This document shows positions 25,856 to 33,339 of a stretch of DNA of 64,000 bases, piece after piece. Origin of the DNA: DATDIC01 sp963777625. GTDB lineage: Bacteria > Pseudomonadota > Alphaproteobacteria > Acetobacterales > Acetobacteraceae. The stretch is taken from the NCBI GenBank assembly GCA_963777625.1, contig CAVZRO010000029.1, positions 62,001-126,000 on the forward strand, read 5' to 3'. Every line of letters starts with the position of its first letter. Position 1 is the first letter of the stretch. Made by a program: the position numbers and the translations under genes. The notes under the pieces were generated by a model. The model was given only the letters and a program-made list of their open reading frames with translations. It did not search any database and was not told the DNA's origin.

Positions 25856-26791
25856 ATGCGACGTGCTGGCCTGACCGACCTGAGTTCGTTCGTGGCGGTT
25901 GCCGATTGTCTCAGCTTTCGTGTTGCCGCGACGAGGCTGGGCATCACCCCGTCGGCGCTCAGCCACGCCATCCGTCAGCTTGAGGAACGCCTTGGCGTGC
26001 GTCTGCTGCACCGAACGACCCGCAGCGTGTCACTGACTGATGCCGGCCAACGTCTGCTGGAGCGCCTGCGCCCGGCAATCGATCAGATCGCCGATGCGCT
26101 GGAGGGACTGGACGGGGAACGGAGCCGGCCGTTCGGGCGGCTGCGGCTTTATGTGACCCATATGGCGGCCGCCGCGGTGATCGCGCCGATCTGGCGGCGC
26201 TTCCTGTCGACCTATCCGGACGTGCACCTTGAGCTAGAGGTCGGTGAAGCCCCGATCGACATCGTCGCCAAAGGATTTGACGCCGGGATCGGACCGCAGG
26301 ATCGCGCGGCTGCCGACATGACGTCGGTACGGGTGACGGAACCGGTGAAGGTGGCCGTGGTCGGCGCGCCGTCCTACTTCGCGCAGCAGCGGCCGCCACG
26401 CACCCCCGATGACCTCGCCCGCCACAGTTGCGTTCAATATCGCCGCGGCGGCGCGCTGTTCGAATGGCCTTTCGAGCGGGACGGCAAGTCGCGGAACATT
26501 TCCGTCGCTGGCCGCGTGATGGTCAACAACCCCGATCTGGCGGTGCGGGCCGCGGTCGATGGCCTGGGGATCGCATACACCATCGAAGCACTGATCGAAC
26601 CATTCCTGCGTTCCGGGCAGTTGACGCGGGTGTTGGAGGACTGGTCACCGTCTTTCAAGGGGCTTTTTCTCTATTATCCCGGGCATCGGCAGGTTCCCGC
26701 CACGTTGCGCGCGCTTATCGACATGGTCCGCACGACGCGCGGCCCGGCTCCCAAACAAGGTTCGCCGGAGAACCCTCTTGCGGGTGAATGA
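25856..26791 (+). CDS. LysR family transcriptional regulator
   Basis: 311 residues. The N-terminal HTH is clear: LSSFVAVADCLSFRVAATRLGITPSALSHAIRQLEERLGVRLLHRTTRSVSLTDAG. The rest is a PBP2-like effector domain (FGRLRLYVTHMAAAAVIAPI, DAGIGPQDRAAADMTSVRVTEP). The start at 25856 (MRRAGLTDLSSF) puts the HTH at the N-terminus as usual. The longer frame from 25739 overlaps the divergent exporter promoter and adds unrelated residues. It probably controls the divergent DHA2 exporter. Confidence 0.92.
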   Translation: MRRAGLTDLSSFVAVADCLSFRVAATRLGITPSALSHAIRQLEERLGVRLLHRTTRSVSLTDAGQRLLERLRPAIDQIADALEGLDGERSRPFGRLRLYVTHMAAAAVIAPIWRRFLSTYPDVHLELEVGEAPIDIVAKGFDAGIGPQDRAAADMTSVRVTEPVKVAVVGAPSYFAQQRPPRTPDDLARHSCVQYRRGGALFEWPFERDGKSRNISVAGRVMVNNPDLAVRAAVDGLGIAYTIEALIEPFLRSGQLTRVLEDWSPSFKGLFLYYPGHRQVPATLRALIDMVRTTRGPAPKQGSPENPLAGE

Positions 26792-26800
26792 AGCGCGCTC

Positions 26801-26925
26801 ATACCAGCGGCCTGAAGTCTTGACTTTTCCAAGGATCGTCGGTCCGCTGGTTCCTTATTGATTTCGCGCGCAGCCGCCACGCCAACCCTGCGCGCAAACC
26901 AGTCGGCCCTTCGGGCCGATGGTAT
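26801..26925. repeat. Composite three-hairpin element bounded by ATACCA/TGGTAT
   Basis: About 125 bases between convergent 3' ends. Outer inverted ends ATACCA (26801-26806) and TGGTAT (26920-26925) enclose three stems: ACCAGCGG/CCGCTGGT (26803-26810, 26844-26851), GCGCGCAG/CTGCGCGC (26866-26873, 26888-26895) and TCGGCCC/GGGCCGA (26903-26909, 26913-26919). The first stem region is related to 733-773. No transposase is present; it resembles a multi-palindrome repeat such as a BIME, and may terminate both converging genes. Confidence 0.7.
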
Positions 26926-28505
26926 CAGTTCCAGCCGACGAACATCCGCCCCAGATAGGCACGCAGGCTGGCATCATCACACGATGCACCGCGCCATCCC
27001 ACGTACCCATCCGGCCGCACCAGGAAGCATGCCTCGCTTCCCGGTCTCCAGGCCGTTGCAAACATACCCTCCGCATCGCGCAACACCTGAGCTCCGACGA
27101 TATCCGGCGGCTCGGCTTCGGCCGGAACGATCGCTGCCACCCGCACGTCCCGCGCGTCCAGTCGGGCACGCAGTTCTGCAGCGAATCGTTCCACGCCATC
27201 AACTACATCCGTTGCGCCGGCAACGACCAGCACATGGGCTGTGCCGCGGAGCACGTCGAACATCCGCAGCGGGAATCCGACGCCCGCCTGCCGTAACCCG
27301 CCACAGTCCGGGGCGCGGTCGCCGGCTTGCGGCACGGGGCCGGTGACGCCCGTGGCGCGGTACGACACGAGTATCTGTGTATCAGCCAGCCGGTCCGGTT
27401 TGCCCTTTCCACGCCCCAGCCCCTCCGTCGCCGCGCGGGTGCGCGCCACCACGTCGGCGCCGACCGGCCGGCGTTCCGCATCGTAACTGTCCAGCAAAGT
27501 TTCCGGCGCCACGCCGCGCACGACCCGGGCCAGCTTCCAGGCCAGGTTGTACGCGTCCTGGATGCCGGTGTTCATGCCCTGGCCGCCGGTCGGCGGATGG
27601 ATGTGCGCGGCATCCCCGGCAATGAACAATCGCCCGTTCCGGTAACGCTCCGCCAGACGCATGCTGATGCGGAACAGCGAAGACCACCGCATATCGGCGA
27701 GGCGCGGCCGGTCTGGCAGGAGGTCGTCAGCGACCGCCTGCAGGTGCTCCAAGCGGGGCGCCGGACGCTCCGATTGAATCCCGTGATCGCTGCCGGGGGA
27801 TGAATCCTCCAGCGTTGCCGGGGCAAGCGCCGAGACGCGATAACGCCCGCGCTCCGGCAGGGAGATGGCGATGAACAAGTCGGGCGCTGCATCCTCATGC
27901 GGGCGGATCGCGTGCAGCGCCATTCCACGCGGCAAATCCCAGTCAATGCGCACGTCGCCCAGCATGAAGCTCATCGGGTACGCGTCGCCGAGAAAGCCGA
28001 TCCCGGCGGCGCCGCGCACCGTGCTGTGCGCTCCGTCGCAGCCGACGACGAAACGGCAGTCCACCTGCTCGCGTCGTCCATCGGCATGCTCGATGGCCGC
28101 GTGCGCGGACGCCTCGTCGGCCCACAGGTCGATGAGCGTGGCGCCACGATCGATCTCGCCACCGAGATGCTGCAGATGCTGACTCAGCAGCCGCTCGGTC
28201 GCGTATTGCGGCAGCCCGAGCATCCCGTATGGTAGATCATCCAGGTTAACAGTCTCATCATGGCTGCCCTGCCCGGCCACGATGCTGCGGCGCCCACGCA
28301 ACCATAGTCCGGCGCCGATCATGTCCCGGGCGATACCCATATCGTCCCACACTTCGAGCGTGCGCGGCGTGACACCGATGGCGCGGCAGTACGGCGATGG
28401 CTGCGCGCACCGGTCGATGATGCGGCAGTCCACGCCATGCCGGGCCAGCTCTGCCGCGAGGGTCAGCCCGACCGGTCCGGCCCCGACCACAAGGATTTCG
28501 GTCAT
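26925..28505 (-). CDS. FAD-dependent aromatic-ring monooxygenase (PheA/TetX-like)
   Basis: About 526 residues. The N-terminal ILVVGAGPVGLTLAAELARHGV is the FAD-binding GxGxxG. CDGAHSTVRGAAGIGF is the DG motif region, and RLFIAGDAAHIHPPTGGQGMNTGIQDAYNLAWKLA is the second FAD motif (GD). The C-terminal about 130 residues form a thioredoxin-like domain (ACFLVRPDGYVGWRGA), as in phenol- and pentachlorophenol-type hydroxylases. Start at 28505 (MTEILVVG); the longer frame to 29009 is not homologous. Its stop overlaps the edge of the composite repeat. Substrate unknown; no ring-cleavage genes are adjacent. Confidence 0.92.
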   Translation of the reverse strand: MTEILVVGAGPVGLTLAAELARHGVDCRIIDRCAQPSPYCRAIGVTPRTLEVWDDMGIARDMIGAGLWLRGRRSIVAGQGSHDETVNLDDLPYGMLGLPQYATERLLSQHLQHLGGEIDRGATLIDLWADEASAHAAIEHADGRREQVDCRFVVGCDGAHSTVRGAAGIGFLGDAYPMSFMLGDVRIDWDLPRGMALHAIRPHEDAAPDLFIAISLPERGRYRVSALAPATLEDSSPGSDHGIQSERPAPRLEHLQAVADDLLPDRPRLADMRWSSLFRISMRLAERYRNGRLFIAGDAAHIHPPTGGQGMNTGIQDAYNLAWKLARVVRGVAPETLLDSYDAERRPVGADVVARTRAATEGLGRGKGKPDRLADTQILVSYRATGVTGPVPQAGDRAPDCGGLRQAGVGFPLRMFDVLRGTAHVLVVAGATDVVDGVERFAAELRARLDARDVRVAAIVPAEAEPPDIVGAQVLRDAEGMFATAWRPGSEACFLVRPDGYVGWRGASCDDASLRAYLGRMFVGWN

Positions 28506-28754
28506 GGCTGCTCCGCTGGGCCTGAAAGAAGGGGTGGCGGCGTTGGCCGCGGAACGTGGCTTAGCGCCGGGGCAAGGGGCGCGCCAGTGGCTTGCGCCCG
28601 TGCGGCAGCCAGGTGCAGCACGTTCCGGCACTTTGGGCGGGGCCGCCTGCGGTGCGGGGTTTTCATCGCCCGCCCCTTGCCACCGCCAGGTTTCCGGCCG
28701 ATGTAACGTGGGTATTGACCCGTTGTGGTCCCACTCCCAACCCCAGGCCTGATC

Positions 28755-29315
28755 ATGTTCATTGAGACTGAAGGCACGCCCAATCCGGCGACGCTCAAGT
28801 TCCTGCCGGGACGCGATGTGATGGGTTCCGGCACGGCCGATTTCGCCTCCGCCGAGGCGGCGATCCGGAGTCCGCTGGCGACCGCCATTTTCGCCCTGCC
28901 CGGGGTGGCCCGCGTGTTTCTCGGCGGCGACTTCGTGAGTGTGACGAAGACCGATGCGATCGCCTGGCAGGCGCTCAAGCCGCAGGTGCTGGGGGTCGTC
29001 ATGGAGCATTACATGACCGGCCGCCCGGTGATCGAGGGAGAGGCAGAGGACGAGGTTGCCGACGAGGTGCTGCCCGAGGACGAGGAAATCGTGGCGCAGA
29101 TACGAGAGCTGCTGGACACCCGTGTGCGCCCGGCGGTCGCTGCCGATGGCGGCGATATCGTGTTCCGCGGGTACCGGGAAGGCGTGGTGAGGCTGTACAT
29201 GCAGGGTTCTTGCGCCGGCTGCCCATCGTCACGTGCCACGCTGAAGCACGGCATCGAGAACATGCTTCGCCATTACGTGCCTGAGGTGGTCGCGGTCGAG
29301 CAGGTCGAGCTGTGA
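28755..29315 (+). CDS. NifU family Fe-S scaffold/carrier protein (Nfu)
   Basis: About 186 residues with the two-domain Nfu layout. The N-terminal Nfu_N domain begins MFIETEGTPNPATLKFLPGR. The C-terminal NifU domain has VRPAVAADGGDIVFRGY and the cluster-binding CxxC in GSCAGCPSSRATLKHGIENML. Start at 28755; the frame from 28725 adds ten unrelated residues. Delivers [4Fe-4S] clusters to apo-enzymes in the cytosol. It overlaps the next gene by four bases (GTGA). Confidence 0.95.
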   Translation: MFIETEGTPNPATLKFLPGRDVMGSGTADFASAEAAIRSPLATAIFALPGVARVFLGGDFVSVTKTDAIAWQALKPQVLGVVMEHYMTGRPVIEGEAEDEVADEVLPEDEEIVAQIRELLDTRVRPAVAADGGDIVFRGYREGVVRLYMQGSCAGCPSSRATLKHGIENMLRHYVPEVVAVEQVEL

Positions 29316-29899
29316 TATTGGATGCCACCGCGCTGGAGCAGTTGCTGCGCAGTGCCCGCACGCATAACAAGTTCATCGATGAACCGGTCTCGGATGAGAC
29401 TTTGCGGGAACTGTATGATCTGCTGAAATGGGGGCCGACTTCCGCGAACAGTTCGCCGGGAAGGTTTCTGTTCCTGCGTACGCCGGAGGCGAAACAACGG
29501 CTGGCGCCGGCGCTGTCGGCCGGGAATCTCGACAAGACGGTTGCCGCGCCAGTTACCGTGATCGTTGCGTATGATCCGCGCTTTTACGAGCACCTGCCGC
29601 GGCTGTTCCCGCACAACCAGGAAGCGCGTTCCTGGTTCACCAGCAACGAGGCACTGGCGGCCACCACGGCGTTTCGCAACGGCACATTGCAGGGAGCGTA
29701 CCTGATCCTGGCCGCGCGCGCGCTGGGACTGGATACCGGGCCGATGTCCGGGTTCGACAACGACAAGGTGGATCAGGAGTTTCTGCGCGGCTACGGCTGG
29801 CGCTCCAACTTCCTGATCAATCTCGGTCATGGCGATCCGGACGGTGTGTACCCCCGCTCGCCGCGCCTTGAGTTCGACGAGGCCTGCCAGCTCCTTTGA
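29312..29899 (+). CDS. Nitroreductase-fold malonic semialdehyde reductase-like protein (RutE/HadB family)
   Basis: 195 residues matching the RutE/HadB group of FMN nitroreductases along the whole length: ARTHNKFIDEPVSDETLRELYDLLKWGPTSANSSPGRF, then LQGAYLILAARALGLDTGPMSGFDNDKVD and NFLINLGHGDP. In RutE proteins this fold reduces malonic semialdehyde to 3-hydroxypropionate in pyrimidine breakdown, but no other rut genes are here, so the real substrate may differ. GTG start overlaps the nfu stop (GTGA), which implies coupled translation. Confidence 0.88.
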   Translation: MILDATALEQLLRSARTHNKFIDEPVSDETLRELYDLLKWGPTSANSSPGRFLFLRTPEAKQRLAPALSAGNLDKTVAAPVTVIVAYDPRFYEHLPRLFPHNQEARSWFTSNEALAATTAFRNGTLQGAYLILAARALGLDTGPMSGFDNDKVDQEFLRGYGWRSNFLINLGHGDPDGVYPRSPRLEFDEACQLL

Positions 29900-29972
29900 C
29901 TGTCTTTGCACTGGCCGCGGGTGAAAATTTGGGCGCAGCCGGATCGCCGCTGGCTTCCCCCGCGGGGGCGTG

Positions 29973-30632
29973 ATGCGCATCCTGGTTCTCGATGCGGCGC
30001 TGGCTTGCTGTTCGGCCGCGATCGTCTCGGATGGCCGGGTTGTCGCGTTGCGTGAGCATATGTCGGACCGGGGACGGGCGGCGCTGCTGCCGGGAATGGC
30101 CGCTGACCTGCTTGCAGAAACCTCCATCCAAGCTGGCGAACTCGACCTGGTGGCGGTGACGGTCGGCCCGGGGAGTTTCACCGGGATCCGTGCCGGCCTC
30201 GCCCTGGCCTGGGGGATTGGTGTGGCGGCCGGAGTTCCAGTTGTCGGCGTCAGTGTCGGCGAAGTGCTGGCCGAAGCGCTGCCTCATCTCGGCAACAGGG
30301 AACTCTGGTCGGCGATCGACAGCCGTCGGGGCCGCGTGTTCCTGGAGCGCACTGGCGGTCGCATTGGCGCGTACCCGCTCGACGCGCTGCCCGTACCCGA
30401 TGGTCCCGTCGCCATCGCCGGCAACGCCGCGATCGACACGGCCGCCTGGCTGGCCGCCCGCGATGCGAATGTGATGCTCACGGATGCTCGATTTCCCCAA
30501 CCGCGGCACATTGCGATTGCCGCGAGCCGGCGACGCACGGGCGAATTGCCGCCTTTGGCTGTGCAACCGCTCTACGTCGATCCGGCCGAAGCGCGTCTTC
30601 CGGCTGCCCCCCGTCCGGCTCCCGCGGCATGA
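29973..30632 (+). CDS. tsaB: tRNA N6-threonylcarbamoyladenosine synthesis protein TsaB
   Basis: About 219 residues of the ASKHA-fold YeaZ/TsaB family, which activates TsaD for t6A37 modification of ANN-decoding tRNAs. Visible: ILVLDAALACCSAAIV, then the hallmark VGPGSFTGIRAGLALAWGI and the LWSAIDSRRGRVFLE segment. ATG at 29973 is preferred to the overlapping GTG at 29970. Its stop overlaps rimI by four bases (ATGA), the usual tsaB-rimI pair. Confidence 0.95.
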   Translation: MRILVLDAALACCSAAIVSDGRVVALREHMSDRGRAALLPGMAADLLAETSIQAGELDLVAVTVGPGSFTGIRAGLALAWGIGVAAGVPVVGVSVGEVLAEALPHLGNRELWSAIDSRRGRVFLERTGGRIGAYPLDALPVPDGPVAIAGNAAIDTAAWLAARDANVMLTDARFPQPRHIAIAASRRRTGELPPLAVQPLYVDPAEARLPAAPRPAPAA

Positions 30633-31072
30633 TCGTGGCGACGAGCGCGCATGCCGCGGCGCTTGCCGAGATACACCGCGCGGCGTTCCCACCCGATGAG
30701 GCGTGGGGCGCGGATGCCATTGTGCTGCAACTGGGGCTGCCAGGAGGTTTCGGATTGCTCGATCCGCGCGGCGGAATGGCGCTGGCGCGGGCGGCGGCCG
30801 ATGAAGCGGAACTGCTGACACTGGCGGTGGCGCCGCAGGTTCGCCGGCGTGGAATCGGGCGCCGGCTTCTGATTGCTGTCATGGAACGGATGGCGCAGGC
30901 CGGCGCCGGGACGCTATTCCTGGAGGTCTCCGAGGCGAACCAGGCGGCACGGGCACTATATCGATCGGCAGGGTTCCGACAGGCGGGCCGGCGGCGCGGA
31001 TACTACCCCGATGGCACGGATGCCCTGGTACTGAGCGCCACGCTCAGCCCTTGCGTAACAGCAAAGTGCTGA
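30629..31072 (+). CDS. rimI: Ribosomal-protein-alanine N-acetyltransferase (GNAT)
   Basis: 147 residues of the GNAT fold. LLTLAVAPQVRRRGIGRRLL is the acetyl-CoA-binding motif A, and LFLEVSEANQAARALYRSAGFRQAGRRRGYY is the RimI-type C-terminal segment. Coupled to tsaB by ATGA. RimI acetylates the N-terminus of ribosomal protein S18; substrate assignment rests on family and gene order. Its 3' end overlaps the convergent TusA-like gene by 29 bases. Confidence 0.92.
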   Translation: MIVATSAHAAALAEIHRAAFPPDEAWGADAIVLQLGLPGGFGLLDPRGGMALARAAADEAELLTLAVAPQVRRRGIGRRLLIAVMERMAQAGAGTLFLEVSEANQAARALYRSAGFRQAGRRRGYYPDGTDALVLSATLSPCVTAKC

Positions 31073-31286
31073 GCCCCGCTGGATCGGTTTCCAGCGCAAG
31101 CACCTGGTGTCCCTGTTCGCGCGCGGTACGGGGCACGTTGCGCAGCGGCTCCTGGCCTTTCAGGCGGACCCGCAGGATCTGGCCGGATTGCATGCGGTCC
31201 AGGGCCAGCCGGGTGCGCACGAAGGTCATCGGGCAGGTCTCGTGCGTGATGTCCAGTTCCTGATCTGGCGATGGCATATCAGTCAT
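31044..31286 (-). CDS. TusA-like sulfurtransferase/redox protein
   Basis: 80 residues with the TusA/SirA fold: LDITHETCPMTFVRTRLALDRMQSGQILRVRLKGQEP. The reactive Cys is present in ETCPM, but the usual CPxP is CPMT, missing the second proline. TusA relays persulfide sulfur, for example to tRNA thiolation, but this variant may do something else. Convergent with rimI, with 29 bases of 3' overlap, and divergent from the mucR gene. Confidence 0.85.
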   Translation of the reverse strand: MTDMPSPDQELDITHETCPMTFVRTRLALDRMQSGQILRVRLKGQEPLRNVPRTAREQGHQVLALETDPAGLSTLLLRKG

Positions 31287-31353
31287 GATACTCGCCTGAT
31301 TTCTTGTCCGTGCTTGGATTGTGCAAATATCATTGCGAAACGGCGTTGCATCA

Positions 31354-31365
31354 CCTTATATAAGG
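31354..31365. promoter_or_regulatory. CCTTATATAAGG palindrome before mucR
   Basis: A perfect 12-bp palindrome in an AT-rich stretch between the divergent tusA-like and mucR genes, 28 bases before the mucR start. MucR/Ros proteins bind AT-rich sites with TA steps and often repress their own gene, so this is a plausible autoregulatory site and promoter core. Confidence 0.4.
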
Positions 31366-31393
31366 CAAATTGTCAGGCTTGAAAGGGATTGCA

Positions 31394-31807
31394 ATGGCCG
31401 AGCATCCGGCAAATGCCAGCGTGCTGGGATTGACGGCGCAAATCGTCTCCGCCCACGTGTCCAATAACTCCGTATCCCCCGATGCTCTTCCATCGCTGAT
31501 TCAAGATGTCTATCGGACATTGGCGGGTGTCGGAAAAGAACCACTGGAACCAGAGCGGCCGCAGCCAGCGGTGCCGGTGAAGAAATCTGTTTTTCCCGAC
31601 CACATTGTGTGCCTGGAGGACGGGAAGAAACTGAAGATGCTGAAGCGGCATTTGAAGACTGCGTATAACATGAGCCCCGAACAATATCGGGAGCGTTGGG
31701 GATTACCGCCCGACTATCCGATGGTCGCCCCTAATTACGCGCGCCACCGGTCTTCGCTGGCGAAGAAGATCGGGCTTGGTACAAAGCCGCGCTCCGGCCG
31801 CAAATAG
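31394..31807 (+). CDS. MucR/Ros family transcriptional regulator
   Basis: 137 residues. The N-terminal part (LGLTAQIVSAHVSNNSVSPDALPSLIQDVYRTL) is the oligomerisation region of MucR. The DNA-binding part reads VCLEDGKKLKMLKRHLKTAYNMSPEQYRERWGLP. Compared with the classical CLxCG...H...H zinc finger, the second Cys is Asp and the last His is Tyr. The zinc site is therefore incomplete, as in some rhizobial Ros/MucR paralogues. The ATG at 31394 follows GAAAGGGA. MucR proteins are H-NS-like regulators of exopolysaccharide, motility and the cell cycle in alphaproteobacteria. Confidence 0.93.
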   Translation: MAEHPANASVLGLTAQIVSAHVSNNSVSPDALPSLIQDVYRTLAGVGKEPLEPERPQPAVPVKKSVFPDHIVCLEDGKKLKMLKRHLKTAYNMSPEQYRERWGLPPDYPMVAPNYARHRSSLAKKIGLGTKPRSGRK

Positions 31808-31944
31808 CGGCGACCGAATCGGGCGTTTGCGCCGGACCCCCTTGGCCCGGTAGTCTGCGCCGCATAGTCGGTCGGCGCCCGTGCCGAGTCACGGCCGATG
31901 GGCGGGTGAAAGGGTGACCGCTTGGGGTGACCGCAAGGAGCCGG

Positions 31945-32433
31945 ATGGAATCGCGAATCGAGCAACTCTGCGTCGAGCGCGGCCTGAAGATGACTGGCCA
32001 GCGGCGCGTTATCGCGCGCGTGCTGTCGGAGGCGGCCGATCATCCGGATGTCGAGGAACTATACCGCCGGGCGGCTGCTCTCGACAGCAGGATCTCGATT
32101 GCGACGGTCTATCGCACGGTCCGTCTGCTGGAGGAGAATGGCATCCTCGAACGACGGGATTTCGGCGGCGGGCGCGCTCGTTATGAACCCACCGAGCATG
32201 GCCACCATTACCACCTGATCGACGTCGAAACCGGCAAAGTCATTGAATTTCAGGACCCGGAGCATGAGCGGCTGATGCAGACCATCGCCTTGCGACTGGG
32301 TTTTGAGCTGGTCTCGTTGCGGCTGGAGCTGTTTGGACGTCGTATTGACCGAGCGGGTCGCGAGCGGCAGGCCGAACGTCCGCGGCGGGCAGAGGCTCAG
32401 GCAGATACGCGGCAGGACGGGCCTGCGCGGTGA
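31945..32433 (+). CDS. Fur family metalloregulator
   Basis: About 162 residues. The winged helix has GLKMTGQRRVIARVLSEAADHPDVEELYRRAAALDSRISIATVYRTVRLLEENGIL. The regulatory metal ligands appear as HGHHYHLID and EFQDPEHERL. The CxxC normally between them is replaced by VETG, and there is no C-terminal CxxC, so a structural zinc site is missing. This is typical of alphaproteobacterial Fur/Mur-type proteins, so manganese or iron sensing cannot be separated. Start ATG 31945 follows AAGGAG. The Arg-rich tail after residue 140 is unusual. Overlaps olsB by GTGA. Confidence 0.92.
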   Translation: MESRIEQLCVERGLKMTGQRRVIARVLSEAADHPDVEELYRRAAALDSRISIATVYRTVRLLEENGILERRDFGGGRARYEPTEHGHHYHLIDVETGKVIEFQDPEHERLMQTIALRLGFELVSLRLELFGRRIDRAGRERQAERPRRAEAQADTRQDGPAR

Positions 32434-33263
32434 CCGCCCAGCATCTTGTCGGCCCCACGGTGCGCGATTCTGTGTTCCCGGAGCTGCGTGCCGGCCACCT
32501 GGGCGTTCGGCTGGCGAGCACGCGGACCGAGCTGGAGGCCGTCCAGGCGTTGCGATACCGGGTGTTCTACGTGGAAATGGGGGCGGCCGCCGATCCGCTT
32601 ACCGCCGCAGACGGGCGGGATTATGACGAGTTCGATGGGGTTGCGGATCACCTGCTCGTGCTCGATCATGCGATCGGTCCCGGACCCGAAGGGGTGGTTG
32701 GGACTTACCGGCTGATCCAACGCGAGGCGGCAGCCCGCATCGGGCGTTTCTACTCGGCGAGTGAGTACGATCTGACGCCATTGCTGCAATTTCCGGGGCG
32801 CCTGCTCGAGCTGGGCCGGTCCTGCGTCGATGCCGGTTATCGCAATCGCGCCGCGATGCAATTGCTGTGGCGTGGCATCGCGGCGTATGTGTTCCACTAT
32901 CGGATCGATCTGATGTTCGGTTGCGCCAGCCTGCCGGGCATCGATCCGGACGCGCTGGCGCCGGAATTGACCTATCTTTATTATAATCATCTGGCTCCCC
33001 CGGCGCTGCGGCCGCGCGCCGTGCCGCCGCGCTATGTGGACATGCGGCGCAACCTGCCGGCTCCGATCGACCCGCGGCGGGCGCTCAATCTCCTGCCGCC
33101 GCTGATCAAAGGTTATCTCCGCCTGGGCGGGTTCGTCGGCGACGGCGCGGTGATCGATCCTCAATTCAACACCACGGATGTTGCTGTTGTCGTCAAGACC
33201 GATCTCGTCACGGATAAATACTATCGCCACTACGAGCGGCAGTTGCGCGACGCGCTCGACTGA
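32430..33263 (+). CDS. olsB: OlsB-like ornithine-acyl-ACP N-acyltransferase (GNAT, ornithine lipid synthesis)
   Basis: 277 residues matching the hemolysin-like/OlsB acyltransferases: VRLASTRTELEAVQALRYRVFYVEMGA, then YDEFDGVADHLLVLD, VGTYRL, and LELGRSCVDAGYRNRAAMQLLWRGIAAYV. OlsB makes lyso-ornithine lipid, and OlsA is needed for the second acylation; no olsA is in the window. GTG start overlaps fur (GTGA). The fur-olsB-lnt order suggests envelope-lipid genes in one unit. Confidence 0.88.
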   Translation: MTAQHLVGPTVRDSVFPELRAGHLGVRLASTRTELEAVQALRYRVFYVEMGAAADPLTAADGRDYDEFDGVADHLLVLDHAIGPGPEGVVGTYRLIQREAAARIGRFYSASEYDLTPLLQFPGRLLELGRSCVDAGYRNRAAMQLLWRGIAAYVFHYRIDLMFGCASLPGIDPDALAPELTYLYYNHLAPPALRPRAVPPRYVDMRRNLPAPIDPRRALNLLPPLIKGYLRLGGFVGDGAVIDPQFNTTDVAVVVKTDLVTDKYYRHYERQLRDALD

Positions 33264-33274
33264 CCCGATCCAGC

Positions 33275-33334
33275 ATGCCGGTGGGAATGCCGGTGGGAAT
33301 GCCGGTGCGACTGCCGGTGCGACTGCCGGGGGGC
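33275..33334. repeat. 12-bp tandem repeat, five copies, at the lnt 5' end
   Basis: ATGCCGGTGGGA occurs twice (33275, 33287), then ATGCCGGTGCGA (33299), CTGCCGGTGCGA (33311) and CTGCCGGGGGGC (33323). The repeat lies between olsB and the first good lnt codon. The unit is a multiple of three, so copy-number change would not shift the frame. Confidence 0.8.
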
Positions 33335-33339
33335 ACCGC

